Below, piece by piece: positions 1 to 8,639 of a stretch of DNA of 18,117 bases (its first letter is position 1; every line of letters begins with the position of its first letter). Source of the DNA: Gamarada debralockiae (taxonomy: Eukaryota; Ascomycota; Leotiomycetes; Helotiales; Hyphodiscaceae); assembly GCA_002803225.1 (NCBI GenBank), contig NXFV01001328.1, positions 1-18,117 of the forward strand, written 5' to 3'. Made by a program: the position numbers and the translations under genes. The notes beneath the pieces were generated by a model that was not told the DNA's origin, did no database searches, and saw nothing but the letters and a program-made list of their open reading frames with translations.

Positions 1-300
1 TTTATTTTATATTACTTAGTATATAATATTAACTTTAGAAATATATATTTTATCTTAACTAAGGGCTATAAATAGTTTAATTATAATTTAGTAATTTAAC
101 TTCTTTACTTTAGATATACTTTATTTCTTTTACTTAATTTTACTTTATCTTAAGTATATATCTTATATTATATTTACTTTAATACTTATAATAACTTTTT
201 AGGCCCTTATTAACTTAAGCTAATAAGAGTGACTATAATATTATAAGTTATAGCTTTTATACTTTTATATATAAAAATACAAGTAAAAAGGCCTATATAT

Positions 301-386
301 TATATTTATACTAGTTACAAAAATACTAATATTCTAATTACCTTATATTTATACTAGTTATAAAAATACTAGTATCTAACTACCTT
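301..386. repeat. 43-bp tandem duplication
   Basis: Two adjacent units begin at 301 and 344. Both start TATATTTATACTAGTTA and end in an AATTACC or AACTACC block, differing at a handful of transition-type positions and a 1-2 base length change. This fits a small tandem duplication that was later point-mutated. No function is implied. Confidence 0.75.
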
Positions 387-589
387 ATAGTAACTTTATA
401 CCTAGTCTACTATAATAAAGTATTAAATTTATTATTATAACTATTAAATTATAAGAGATATAAGGCTTTTAAAGTATATTTAATTTAATATTTATATTCT
501 TAAAGTATTAAAAAGAGTTATATTTATTTAATTATAAAGTTAGTTTTAGTAAGAGTCAATATTCTAGAGCTTATATTATCTACTATTCT

Positions 590-651
590 AAAATAGGCTA
601 AGTTTTAATCTAGTAATTCTAGAAAAGGCTAAGTTTTAGTCTACTATTTTA
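590..651. repeat. 31-bp tandem duplication
   Basis: Two adjacent imperfect units share AGGCTAAGTTTTA, at 595 and 626. The flanks of each unit are also related. It is a short decayed duplication inside the AT-rich tract. Confidence 0.6.
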
Positions 652-805
652 AAGTAAAAATTTAAGTAAGCTATCTTAATTTTTAACTATAAAACTATAA
701 ACTTTAAATATTAATTATAAAACAATATATAGAAATAAACTAATAAGAAGTAAATATTTATAATATATATATATTAGAGTATATATTAAACAAATCTTAA
801 TTATA

Positions 806-1235
806 AGATTTATCTGCCTGTGTATAAGTAACTACGCCCTTTTTGCCCTATAGTCTGATATTAGTTGCTAACCCTAGTCAATAGAACCTATACTCTAGTA
901 GTTCTCTAGTCTTATTAACGCCCTAGTACCCTGTAAGCTAGTCATTATAGTATAAGTATAGAAGCTCCTAAGTCAGAGCCTTCTAAAGAAGGATAATAGT
1001 CCTATCCTTATAATAAAGTAAACCCTATTGATCTAGGGTATAGCCTTCTTAGCTAGTGCCTTTATAACTAGCTTTTAACTGGCTACTATCTTCTTAGTTA
1101 CTGCTAGGCTATTGTTAAGAACCCTTATAGCTAGTAGTCTTTTAACTACTACTCTCTTAGTCTTGATCTAGCTCTTTCTTAAGCCTTATATATAAGGGAT
1201 TAGTTCCCTAGAACTTTAAAATCAGGTCTATTAGA
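806..1235 (-). pseudogene. Ty3/gypsy-type pol fragment: integrase zinc-binding (H2C2) region, RIP-decayed
   Basis: On the minus strand, the 81 codons from 1048 down to 806 stay in one frame. They read as the N-terminal zinc-binding region of a Ty3/gypsy integrase: a GLLYYKDR strand, a leucine-rich helix with LLQ/QELL spacing, then the H2C2 segment and an ELLEYRFY helix. The expected zinc ligands are replaced: the histidine positions read YY and GY, and one cysteine position reads Y, as CAC-to-TAC and TGC-to-TAC changes would give. Most in-frame stops are TAG, at places where Gln or Trp is expected. The frame can be followed less clearly up to about 1235, where composition switches to the GC-rich island. 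Reverse transcriptase and the integrase DDE core are not recognisable here. The family call is fairly safe; the exact limits are not. Confidence 0.7.
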
Positions 1236-1239
1236 CTAA

Positions 1240-1496
1240 GTTGTCGCAAAGTACAGCATTCCTATATAGCGCCGCGGGAAATCACATGCTCTAAGCGAGC
1301 GGCCTACATATATCTCTCCTGTTCCCTTACCTTTCTAGAAATCAGACAACACTTCCCAATTCAATTCCCATGCTCTGCAACCACTGTATGTGATAAAGAC
1401 TCAACACTCAAACACTTAAACACTCTGACTCAAAGACCCACCCTCTCATCCCTTTCTCCCAGACCGCACGGACGCTGCTTCAGCGCTACACTGGGC
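1240..1496. other. 3' flank of the RelA/SpoT-type gene and compositional boundary
   Basis: From about 1240 the AT-rich decayed DNA gives way to mixed-composition DNA that contains normal CA and TG dinucleotides. The stretch holds the presumed 3' untranslated and terminator region of the minus-strand gene. No convincing polyadenylation signal or other gene was recognised. Confidence 0.5.
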
Positions 1497-4166
1497 TCAA
1501 ACCAGGCTTCCTTGCCTACCTCCAGTGCGGCCGCCTCGTATCGCGATAGTAGGCGGGTCGCCTATGAGCTCAGATGGCTGGGCTACCACGGATGGCTCGA
1601 CTGCCGCAGATGGTTGGGCTGCTACGGCTGGCGCGTCCGGCTCCGCCCGAGCCGGCTCGCTTTCCGGACGGTCGGCCGGGGGCTGGGCTTGTGGCTCTTC
1701 TGCGTCGGCTGAGCGGTCGGGTGCCGCTTCGTCGTCTCGTCCGCGACTGCCAGCAGCCCAGAAGCTGGCCACCTGCCTTGCGAAAGGGTTCCTGTCGTCG
1801 AAGCGCCGGTAGGAAGAGTAATAGATCCGGCGAGCTATTTCGGCGGCTAGTTGGATGTCCGTGGTGCCGTATCCGAGCAGGCCTCCCTCCTTCCCGGTAT
1901 TGATAGCAGCAACCACGGGCGAGAGCTCGCTCACCTGGCAGATCTTCCAGGACGAGATGCTTTTGTTTATTACTATCCACTTTCCTAGCCCTAGGGCGTT
2001 GTCCTTGTGGGCTGGTAGAAAATATTTTGCCCATTTGATATATTTATATCTCCTGTAGGTTTTCTCAGCGACCTGCTCCCAATGTTCAAGTGACTCCTCT
2101 TGTTTCAAGACTTGCTCTTTTTTCAGCCCTTGGACGGTCTTGCTATCCACCCAGTGCATTGGCAGGGATCCGGGGAGGGCGATGGTGTAAAGCACTGTCC
2201 TCGGCTCCCCTGGGTTCCCCAACTTTGGGAACGCGGCGTACCCGCGTCGCGCGAGCCGGATTGAGAGCGTGATGTCCAGGTGGCGCTGGATATGCCAGAG
2301 GATTTTCCATTCTTTATCGTCCTCAGAAGATGACCTGCCACTACACCATTGGCAGTGTCGCTTCTCCGACAAGCTCTGCTCGCTATTAAGCAGAGCGTCG
2401 CAGAACCGGATCATCTCCCGCTCTCTGCCCGGTGGGAATTGTGGTACAAGGGGATGGAGAATGTCGAAGAAATCGAGCATCGAGGGAGTGGGTGAACCTT
2501 GCTCCTTCAGGACGTCCTCATAGTGCTTAGATAGGTTCTCTCTGCACCCTATATTTTGGGCTAGGTTTAGGGACTTAGATAGGTCCTTTCCGAAGTCCAT
2601 ATTTTGAGCTAGGTTTAGGCTGTTGACGAGCTGGAAAGCTAGTACCCGCGCCTTGTCAACTCCGTCGCTTTGGACGGAAACGTCGGTAAGCTGCTCTCCC
2701 TCGCAGAGTTTATCCAACATGATGCGGGGAAGAAAGCGGTCGAGCTCAAAGCCTTCTTTTCCTTTTTCTTCGAACTCTCGCAACTTCACCCAGGCTGACT
2801 TGATGAGAGGCTGGACCACGTCCCACCGATTCCTACCACCCGCGACCAAAATCTCCCAGAGGAGTTTCAAATCAATCCACTTTTGGGGCTGGCGCCGATT
2901 TTCAGGGATGTAGGACTGGTACAGCCAGCTTTTCAGTTCCTCCTTGGTCTCGGCGAGCGGCGGCGGCGAGGGCGTTTTGTCAGTCTCAGACAATGTTTTG
3001 TCGATCTCGGGCGGTGTTTTGTCGGTCTCGGACGACGTCTTGTCGTTGTCAAGCCGCCGCGGCTGAAAGCGGCGCAGGCCTACCTCGCTGGCAATCGCGA
3101 GGCCGTTGAGCATGTCCAGAAGAGCCTTTTCCTCCTGTGTCGGCTCGCGTTCGCCACTCTTATAGATGATGTCGTGCTCGACCTCGGCCCAGGCGTGCAT
3201 AACAACTGTGGCGACTTGGATTTCGACTACCATCGTTTCCCAGATTGCATCCCTGCCCCTGCGCAGATTTCGTGGTTGTAGCCGCTTGGGTATCACCGCA
3301 ACACGGTGCAGAGCGCCGTACCCTGGGAACCGCTGTTCCAAGCCATCCAAGTCGAGGTTATCAGCGCGCTTTTCAGACATGGACTCATATACCCACTTCT
3401 CATAAAACTTTAGCAGCGTCTTGACATCGTCTAGTCCCCCCATTTGCTTCCAAGCCTTAGATTCTCTATATCCTGCGCCTTCCAGAAGGTGGACTACTGC
3501 CTTCTTATCGTGGGGAAGGTAGAGTGCGATCCGTGCGCCAAGGATATCGGGGAAGGCGTGCACAAGCTCCTCCAGCGTCTTGAAATAACCCACCTCAGTC
3601 GGATTCATTTTATGTCTGTCGCAAAATGAATCCCAGTTTTCCCCTTTACTCTTCATATTTTCCATAAGCGTTTTAGCCTGCAGCCGTCCCGTTTGTCGGC
3701 GCCGTGCAGTAACCTGAATGGACCCCCAACTCTTCACCCGGGAGGCGATGTGGATATGCCCGATGAACTCCTGGGCGAGGACGTGTTTCAGGTCTTCGGC
3801 AACGATATTTATGCATCGCCGGTACTCCGTAAACTCTTTCTCGTAGGTTTTCTTCAGCTGGGCCAGAAGCTCGTCCAGCTTGTCTTGTGTCTCGTCCGGC
3901 TCGCCCGGCTCGCCCTGCGTGTCGTCCAGCTCCTCTAGTATCTCATCCGGCCTGTCCCGTGTCTCGTCCGGCTTGTCTTGTTTCTCGTCCGGCTTGTTTT
4001 GTGTCTCGTCCGGCTTGTCTTGTGTCTCGTCCGGCTTGTCCTGTGTCTCGTCCGGCATGTCTTGTTTCTCGTCCGGTTTGTCCTGTGTCTCGTCCAGCTT
4101 GTCTTGTTTCCCGTCCAGTTTGTCTTGTGTCTTGTCTATACCTTCGTGTGGATCATCGGCAGCCAT
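1497..4166 (-). CDS. RelA/SpoT-domain protein (putative (p)ppGpp synthetase-like nucleotidyltransferase) with internal repeat arrays
   Basis: This is an intact single-exon frame of 889 codons ending in TGA, with ordinary high-GC codon use and CTG/CTC leucines. Residues about 100-365 form a RelA/SpoT synthetase fold. An R143-x-K145-S146 segment stands where the family has its R-x-K-S motif. It is followed by DILGAR (207-212), GYGALH (282-287) and EIQVAT (315-320) leading into MHAWAEVEHD (323-332). The Asp, Tyr, His and Glu that usually bind metal and substrate are kept. The Arg of the bacterial EIQIRT motif is Ala319; I recall related fungal proteins also lacking it, so catalysis is uncertain. 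No HD hydrolase domain is visible. Residues 11-98 are a charged seven-residue repeat, 375-402 a second one, 516-547 a duplicated 16-mer, and about 804-889 an Ala/Pro/Glu-rich, probably disordered tail. Residues about 410-800 were not recognised. The substrate could be GDP/GTP or another nucleotide. Confidence 0.85.
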   Translation of the reverse strand: MAADDPHEGIDKTQDKLDGKQDKLDETQDKPDEKQDMPDETQDKPDETQDKPDETQNKPDEKQDKPDETRDRPDEILEELDDTQGEPGEPDETQDKLDELLAQLKKTYEKEFTEYRRCINIVAEDLKHVLAQEFIGHIHIASRVKSWGSIQVTARRRQTGRLQAKTLMENMKSKGENWDSFCDRHKMNPTEVGYFKTLEELVHAFPDILGARIALYLPHDKKAVVHLLEGAGYRESKAWKQMGGLDDVKTLLKFYEKWVYESMSEKRADNLDLDGLEQRFPGYGALHRVAVIPKRLQPRNLRRGRDAIWETMVVEIQVATVVMHAWAEVEHDIIYKSGEREPTQEEKALLDMLNGLAIASEVGLRRFQPRRLDNDKTSSETDKTPPEIDKTLSETDKTPSPPPLAETKEELKSWLYQSYIPENRRQPQKWIDLKLLWEILVAGGRNRWDVVQPLIKSAWVKLREFEEKGKEGFELDRFLPRIMLDKLCEGEQLTDVSVQSDGVDKARVLAFQLVNSLNLAQNMDFGKDLSKSLNLAQNIGCRENLSKHYEDVLKEQGSPTPSMLDFFDILHPLVPQFPPGREREMIRFCDALLNSEQSLSEKRHCQWCSGRSSSEDDKEWKILWHIQRHLDITLSIRLARRGYAAFPKLGNPGEPRTVLYTIALPGSLPMHWVDSKTVQGLKKEQVLKQEESLEHWEQVAEKTYRRYKYIKWAKYFLPAHKDNALGLGKWIVINKSISSWKICQVSELSPVVAAINTGKEGGLLGYGTTDIQLAAEIARRIYYSSYRRFDDRNPFARQVASFWAAGSRGRDDEAAPDRSADAEEPQAQPPADRPESEPARAEPDAPAVAAQPSAAVEPSVVAQPSELIGDPPTIAIRGGRTGGRQGSLV
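2526..2621 (-). repeat. 48-bp tandem duplication inside the RelA/SpoT-type gene
   Basis: Two 48-bp units (2526-2573 and 2574-2621) both start CTTAGATAGG and end in a CTAGGTTTAGG block. They are exactly in frame and encode residues 516-531 and 532-547, each starting SLNLAQN and ending NLSK or DLSK. It is a simple in-frame tandem duplication of a probable helical segment. Confidence 0.9.
2961..3044 (-). repeat. 21-bp minisatellite encoding a DKT-based heptapeptide repeat
   Basis: Four 21-bp units encode residues 375-402 as successive heptapeptides beginning DKT (DKTSSET, DKTPPEI, DKTLSET, DKTPSPP). They lie just after the RelA/SpoT domain and probably form a flexible linker. The period equals that of the N-terminal array, but the sequence differs. 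Confidence 0.85.
3870..4136 (-). repeat. 21-bp minisatellite encoding the N-terminal DETQDKP repeat
   Basis: About a dozen 21-bp units encode residues 11-98 as variants of DETQDKP (DEKQDKP, DETQNKP, DETRDRP and others), with more divergent units toward the catalytic domain. Every unit keeps the reading frame. The array is strongly charged (D, E, K) and is predicted here to be disordered or extended. Unit number is likely to vary between strains, as usual for coding minisatellites. Confidence 0.9.
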
Positions 4167-4740
4167 CCTGATGTTTTCTGACGCGATCGTTGTTAGGTCC
4201 GGGCCTTACAAGAGGTAGTACTATTAATCTACGTAGACGGCTGCAACATACTGGGAGGCATTATAGAGGTATACCAGCGGGATTAGTGCTGTCATGTGTC
4301 ACGATAGTCAAGTTGTCTTCATTGTGTGTCTGCTCCTCTCCTCTGACTGCTAACTAGAAGGATATTGTCACGGCTCGTACGTGTGACGGCCCTGGCCCTC
4401 ACGTGATCTAAGCGAGGGTTCTTACTGTCAGATTTATGTGGGGCAGGGCAGGGTCACGTGGACACTAGTGAAAGAGCTTCGGTGAAGTGATATTTCATAT
4501 AATGAACTTGTCTTAATTCTTATCGCAGTTCTACCTACGGTAGAGCCTATATATATAGAGCTCTGTACGTGGACCACGAGTTTAGGGTTCGGTTTAGGAC
4601 GTAAGTCGCATGAAGTAAGCGCACAGGCAGTATAGTGGCCCGCGCACCCCTAAGCTCCGGAACGCCGACCTCACCAAAACCAATAACAAAACCAACTCTA
4701 CGATTAAATAAATACAGCTCTTTTTAATTAATTAAATATT
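4167..4740 (-). promoter_or_regulatory. Upstream region of the RelA/SpoT-type gene with two CACGTG sites
   Basis: This gene-free 0.57-kb stretch upstream of the minus-strand start keeps the GC-richer composition of the island. It holds two perfect CACGTG palindromes (4400-4405 and 4455-4460), 55 bp apart, of the kind bound by bHLH factors in fungi. It also has a TATATATATA run at 4548-4557, about 380 bp from the start codon, which could serve either strand. The transcription start cannot be placed. Function is inferred from position only. Confidence 0.4.
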
Positions 4741-4785
4741 CTTTAAAAGCCTTATATCTCTAACTGTTATGCCCCAGTGGGTGGA

Positions 4786-4872
4786 GGGCTGCACCCAATT
4801 TTTTAGTATGACGGCAGAATTAGGCGGTGAAAAATCAAGGGCCTGCACCCATTTTCCAAAGGGGCTGCACCT
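4786..4872 (+). promoter_or_regulatory. Three GGGCTGCACC-type motifs upstream of helicase copy 1
   Basis: GGGCTGCACCCA at 4786-4797, GGGCCTGCACCCA at 4839-4851 and GGGCTGCACCTA at 4862-4873 stand in the same orientation, 30-115 bp upstream of a TATA box. Repeated motifs at this position suggest upstream activator sites of the element. They could equally be a remnant of a terminal repeat. Confidence 0.45.
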
Positions 4873-4901
4873 ATTATTCCAAGAATCATATTGGGCAGTG
4901 C

Positions 4902-4909
4902 TATAAAAG
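4902..4909 (+). promoter_or_regulatory. TATA box (TATAAAAG) of OrsD-RecQ helicase copy 1
   Basis: TATAAAAG is a canonical TATA sequence. It lies 341 bp upstream of the ATG at 5243 and just downstream of the three repeated GGGCTGCACC motifs. Transcription would be expected to start about 30 bp further on, near 4930. It agrees in position with a TATATAAGG at 11818 ahead of copy 2. Confidence 0.55.
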
Positions 4910-4984
4910 CCCACAGAGTTGGAAAATAACCCAATTGACCCCGCCCATTCAATTCCCAGTGTTAGAATACCCAAATTCCTAGTG

Positions 4985-5143
4985 GTTGTTGTTGTCGTCG
5001 TCGTTCAGGTTGCAAGTAAGGTTTTTGGTGGGGTACGCTTTGGCTAGCCCGACAGCCCGACAGCTAGGCGTAAGGCTAGTAGACACCCTACATTTAGACG
5101 CGTCAGGCCAGTAAACAGTTAGACGCATCAAGGTTAGTAGAAC
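4985..5143 (+). repeat. Repeats in the 5' leader of helicase copy 1
   Basis: The presumed untranslated leader contains a GTT/GTC trinucleotide run at 4985-5005, a doubled GCCCGACA at about 5047-5062, and three imperfect direct repeats of about 25 bp starting at 5064, 5094 and 5119. The last two are directly adjacent and share TTAGACGC, TCA, and AGTA blocks. Their role is unknown; they could bind a factor or be replication slippage products. Confidence 0.6.
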
Positions 5144-5242
5144 GCGAAAGAAGCCGAAATTACTACAAGACAAGAATGAAGAGTATAGAAAAAGGCCAGA
5201 GTTAGAGGAATAGTAGGAGAGATATTTTGTACAATAGCAGTC

Positions 5243-5668
5243 ATGGACCAATTCATTCATTTGCCCGAATTCCGAGTGGTTATTTGCAAGAAGTGTAAAT
5301 ACGCAGTTTTACCTAGCCATATCAATGCCCATTTTACCCCCGAGCGCCCACATAGATTTACAAGGGAAAAGCGGCAGAAGATTTCCAAGTAGGTAGGAGA
5401 AATTAGTAGTTTAATCAGAGATGTCGAGGCATTGAAGCAATGTAAGTTCCTATTCCCAGCAGACACGTCCGAACCCATTGCAGCATTAGCAGCACCGCAA
5501 GCCAATGGATTACAGTGTATATTAGAAACCAAAGATAGTTCCCCATACTCGTATGTATGTAGTTCTACAAGGAATATGCAAAAGCATTGTTTAGATAAGT
5601 ATAAATGGGAAAACCCAAAAGGGAGAGGACGGCCTAACAGTAGTTTTCCCTATTTACGTCGTGACTAG
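5243..5668 (+). other. OrsD zinc-finger module 1 of copy 1
   Basis: This module begins at the ATG and reads LPEFRVVICKKCKYAVL followed by the H...H pair, then CQ-, YVC- and QKHC-containing segments ending in WENPKGRGRP, the usual pattern of the fungal OrsD (formerly DUF3505) domain. It has one internal TAG (5390) and ends at TAG 5666. It is clearly closer to the N-terminus of copy 2 than module 2 is. It could be a separate small gene, but it shares its frame with the following module. Confidence 0.7.
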
Positions 5669-5740
5669 GTTTTTTTTGGGTGGGGGAAATAAGGTGTAGA
5701 CCGTGCGCGACCCCATCCTATTTACGACGTGTATAGGTTT
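5649..5740 (+). repeat. 24-bp direct repeat at the junction of the two OrsD modules
   Basis: The units at 5649-5672 and 5717-5740 match at 21 of 24 positions (both start CCTATTTACG and end TAGGTTT). They are separated by 44 bp and lie exactly where module 1 stops and module 2 begins. Such a pair can mark a recombination or insertion join, or a decayed short tandem duplication. Confidence 0.7.
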
Positions 5741-6250
5741 AACCCCACCCCACGAAAACCACCCACAGAGCAGTTCAATTTATTTATAAATTACCCCGAA
5801 CAAAGCAGAACCATAGCGCAACCCATTCCCCAAGCATTAGCCTATTTAGTCGCGTTAAACGTGGAGTTTGATGTGTTGATTTGCGTCCCATGCAAATTCG
5901 CATTGAAGCCGACCACAGTTTCCGTTTCCCGCCATTTAACAGAGAGGCACTAGACACCCATTAAAGTACGAAAGGAGGCAGAGGAGTATGTTAAGGGGTT
6001 TCCATTTTACGATCATACCAAGATTGCATTACCCCGCGATAGATCCGCCCCGTAGCCCATTATTCCTATCGTTGATGGATTCAAGTGCCGGAGTTGTATT
6101 TTCAAGACCCGGAATCGTTCGGTAATAAAACAATACAGCAACAAGGCCTACAATAAGCAGAGGGTCGCAGACAAGGAGTTATATAAGGTCGTTCGGTTAC
6201 AGTTATAGTTTGATAACCGGCGAGCCCGGTATTAGGTGGTCGACGAGGCC
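5729..6250 (+). other. OrsD zinc-finger module 2 of copy 1
   Basis: A second CxxC...H...H unit (LICVPCKFAL followed by a SRHLTERH segment) is followed by a CRSC pair. Then comes a segment whose two TAG codons at 6206 and 6233 stand where the family has Trp. It leads into an acidic linker rich in Asp and Glu (about 6240-6420). It lies in the same frame as module 1, so the copy 1 protein would have had two OrsD modules in tandem. Confidence 0.65.
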
Positions 6251-6815
6251 CAAGGTCAAGAGCAAGAGCGCCAGACGCGTCGAGCCATAACACGTGACGT
6301 TGGCGAGGAAACCGACGACGACGACCAGAGCGACAGCCAGTCCCACTACAACGAGGGCACCCAAGACGACATCGACGATCAGATCGTCAAAGACATTGAG
6401 AAGTAGAAAGCTGAGGCCCAGGAGCGACGATTGACGTTGTTGAAGGAGGTGCCCGTAGTCGAGATAGATTCGTGGTTACAGCAGACCAAGTAGCATGCAG
6501 TGTTAAGCCAGTCGAAGCACGATTTGGTTAAGACGTTTCATTTCACCCGGATACCCGACCCCGACGAGCCCGAGTTGGAACGATTATTACAGGCATGGAA
6601 AGGCATTTTGGACCGGTGTTTGGATACATTGGACGCCACGGACCACAAGGATGCATTGAAGTGGTGGGCATCACCCAAGAATGAGGCCGCCAGCCAGCGG
6701 CCATTCGAATTGCCACAGAATACCCAGACAATTGAAAAGTATAGCGAGTATTTTGAGTGTTTTATTTGTTATATGTTGCGGACAGCGCCCGTCAATGAAT
6801 GGACCGATGAAACGG

Positions 6816-6891
6816 GTGAGTTTAGGGTTAATTTCATAATTAAACTAAAAATGGTTAATATCAGAACAATACCTATTGACCAACCGTATAG
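6816..6891 (+). other. Predicted 76-bp spliceosomal intron in helicase copy 1
   Basis: The donor is GTGAGT at 6816 and the acceptor TAG ends at 6891, with a branch-point-like CTATTGAC just upstream. Removal joins frame 2 to frame 3 in phase 1 and restores a continuous family-like sequence. An alternative acceptor, CAG ending at 6864, gives the same frame with nine extra residues. The corresponding place in copy 2 is continuous coding sequence with no intron. Confidence 0.75.
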
Positions 6892-8639
6892 AAACCGGTG
6901 TGAAATATACCGAAGCACAGTGGAAGTGTATCCAGCGCATACGCCAGGAATTGAAGGACCATACCCTAGAGAGTGACGAGGATAATAAGCCTGAGTTGAA
7001 GAATGCATTGATGTGTTTGTGTATGTTAACTATTATGCAGGACATAAGCCGGATTTCGTTGTATGATTCGCCTATGATGCATTATTTGGCTGTACGCGGG
7101 ATTAATAGCCAGAGTAAGTCATTACGGTCCGCATTTTTTTACACGCCCATTTTGGCCGGCATGTTATAGATCAACCGTTTGGTCATGTTGGAGGTGGCGG
7201 TGCCGTCCGAAGCATAGCCCGTATTGCGATTACAGAGCAAGGCCGAGATCGAGTCTATCCCCGTCCGTATTCATGAGTTGCGTGAGAAGCATTTATACGA
7301 GGGTTCGTTTTCACCCACGGCCAGTATTTTGACCTAGTTAGCTATGGGCAAGAAGTTCAACAAAACCCACCAGTCGCTATCTAATATCCATTAGTCGGAC
7401 GACGAGCAGACTATACATTATTTAGGGCAGCCCGTCCCGTTGGCCAAGATCGAGACCATGTGCCAGGTATTAATCCGTGAGTTGAAGGAATTATTGATGG
7501 CGTTAACATTCGATTCCTCCGTTGAGACCGTGGATTTAACCCGGATCGTCGATAGCATGGCATGGGGGCAGGCATTCCGGCGGCAAGGGTTCAGTTTCAT
7601 CGAGCATAATACAAATCAAGACCAGGTCCAGGGCGAGTATCGATATTTGTTGGAATGCGCACGGAGAGGCGATAGCTAGTGGACGATGTTAAAGAAGAAG
7701 GCCGGCAGCTACAAGGTCGAGTGGGTAAAGGGGTAAGTACGGGTATATTTGACTAAAGAACGATAGTTTTTACGGAAGTTGATAGTGTGTATACATGTGA
7801 CGGGTGGGCAGCCCGCACGGGGGCCCGAGTTGGGGTCGATCAAGGTCAACAACAGTATATATTCGGCCCGGAATATATATATCATCAACGGACGAGTATG
7901 TTTTTTGACTATGTACAACAAGGCGCGAAGGAGGCGAGGGAATACCGAGTACATCGTACAGTGTTTATTAGGCGAGGTCAGCTAGATCATCGCCCAGTAT
8001 TTGATTCGGGTGCGACTATTTGCCCGGGCATTAGACCAGCGGGAAAGCGAATATTTGTTTGGGGATATTCGTGGACCATGGGCCGGGGAGCAGTTAAGTC
8101 ACGAGTTGAGCCGTACCACCAAGAAGCATTTAGGGGTCCGGTTGACGGTGTCCGGGTGGAGACACATCGCCATTGGGATCGCTACGCGGCATTTAATACG
8201 GGCCAGCAAGACGTAGGAGAAGGAGTATAAAGGTGCCGAGGATGGAGATAGAGACAAGGAGTTTGCGGAAGGGGACGATGACAAAGAGTTGGAATTAGAT
8301 ACATTTCGCCACATCATAGTACAGTAGGTCATCACATTTGGATTTAGCCCAGCAGGTAGGGGAAGTCAAGGTTGTTATCATTCGGGTTAATATACGTATA
8401 GGTAATCCGGACATAGACGACGGGTGGCCCAAGCCCATTATGCTATTGATAGGGCATTTTTGCATCGATTGGGGCCCGAGTTGATATCCGCATATAAGCA
8501 GGCGTCCGTTACATAGCACAGGTTATAGAAATTGTCCGGGAAAGGGGTAGATACATTCACAGGAGCAGGTCATCGACGTGGAGCCAGTCAGCCGTTGGTC
8601 AGCCGTCCGATTAAGAGGGAGCGGATTGAGGCGTCCGAC

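Larger units (their letters stand above)
1..789. other. AT-rich RIP-like tract without a recognisable gene
   Basis: The stretch is very AT-rich, with TA-rich runs and stops in every frame. No open frame of useful length and no RNA gene was recognised. It lies downstream of the Ty3/gypsy integrase fragment in that fragment's orientation, so it may hold the mutated rest of that element, but I could not match it to an integrase core. Two short tandem duplications are listed separately. Confidence 0.6.

Noticed and set aside
3880..4218. Plus-strand Ser/Val/Cys-rich repetitive frames
   Set aside because: They are antisense readings of the minus-strand 21-bp coding repeat; a 21-bp period keeps all frames open, so these are shadows.
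4575..4600. Telomere-like TTAGGG
   Set aside because: Only single isolated occurrences (here, in the copy 1 intron and near 11716) and no array; it gives no evidence for a telomere in the window.
4979..5532. Two adjacent minus-strand frames of 91-93 codons
   Set aside because: They overlap the leader and OrsD module of copy 1 antisense, have no recognisable domain, and arise from the biased composition of the sense strand.
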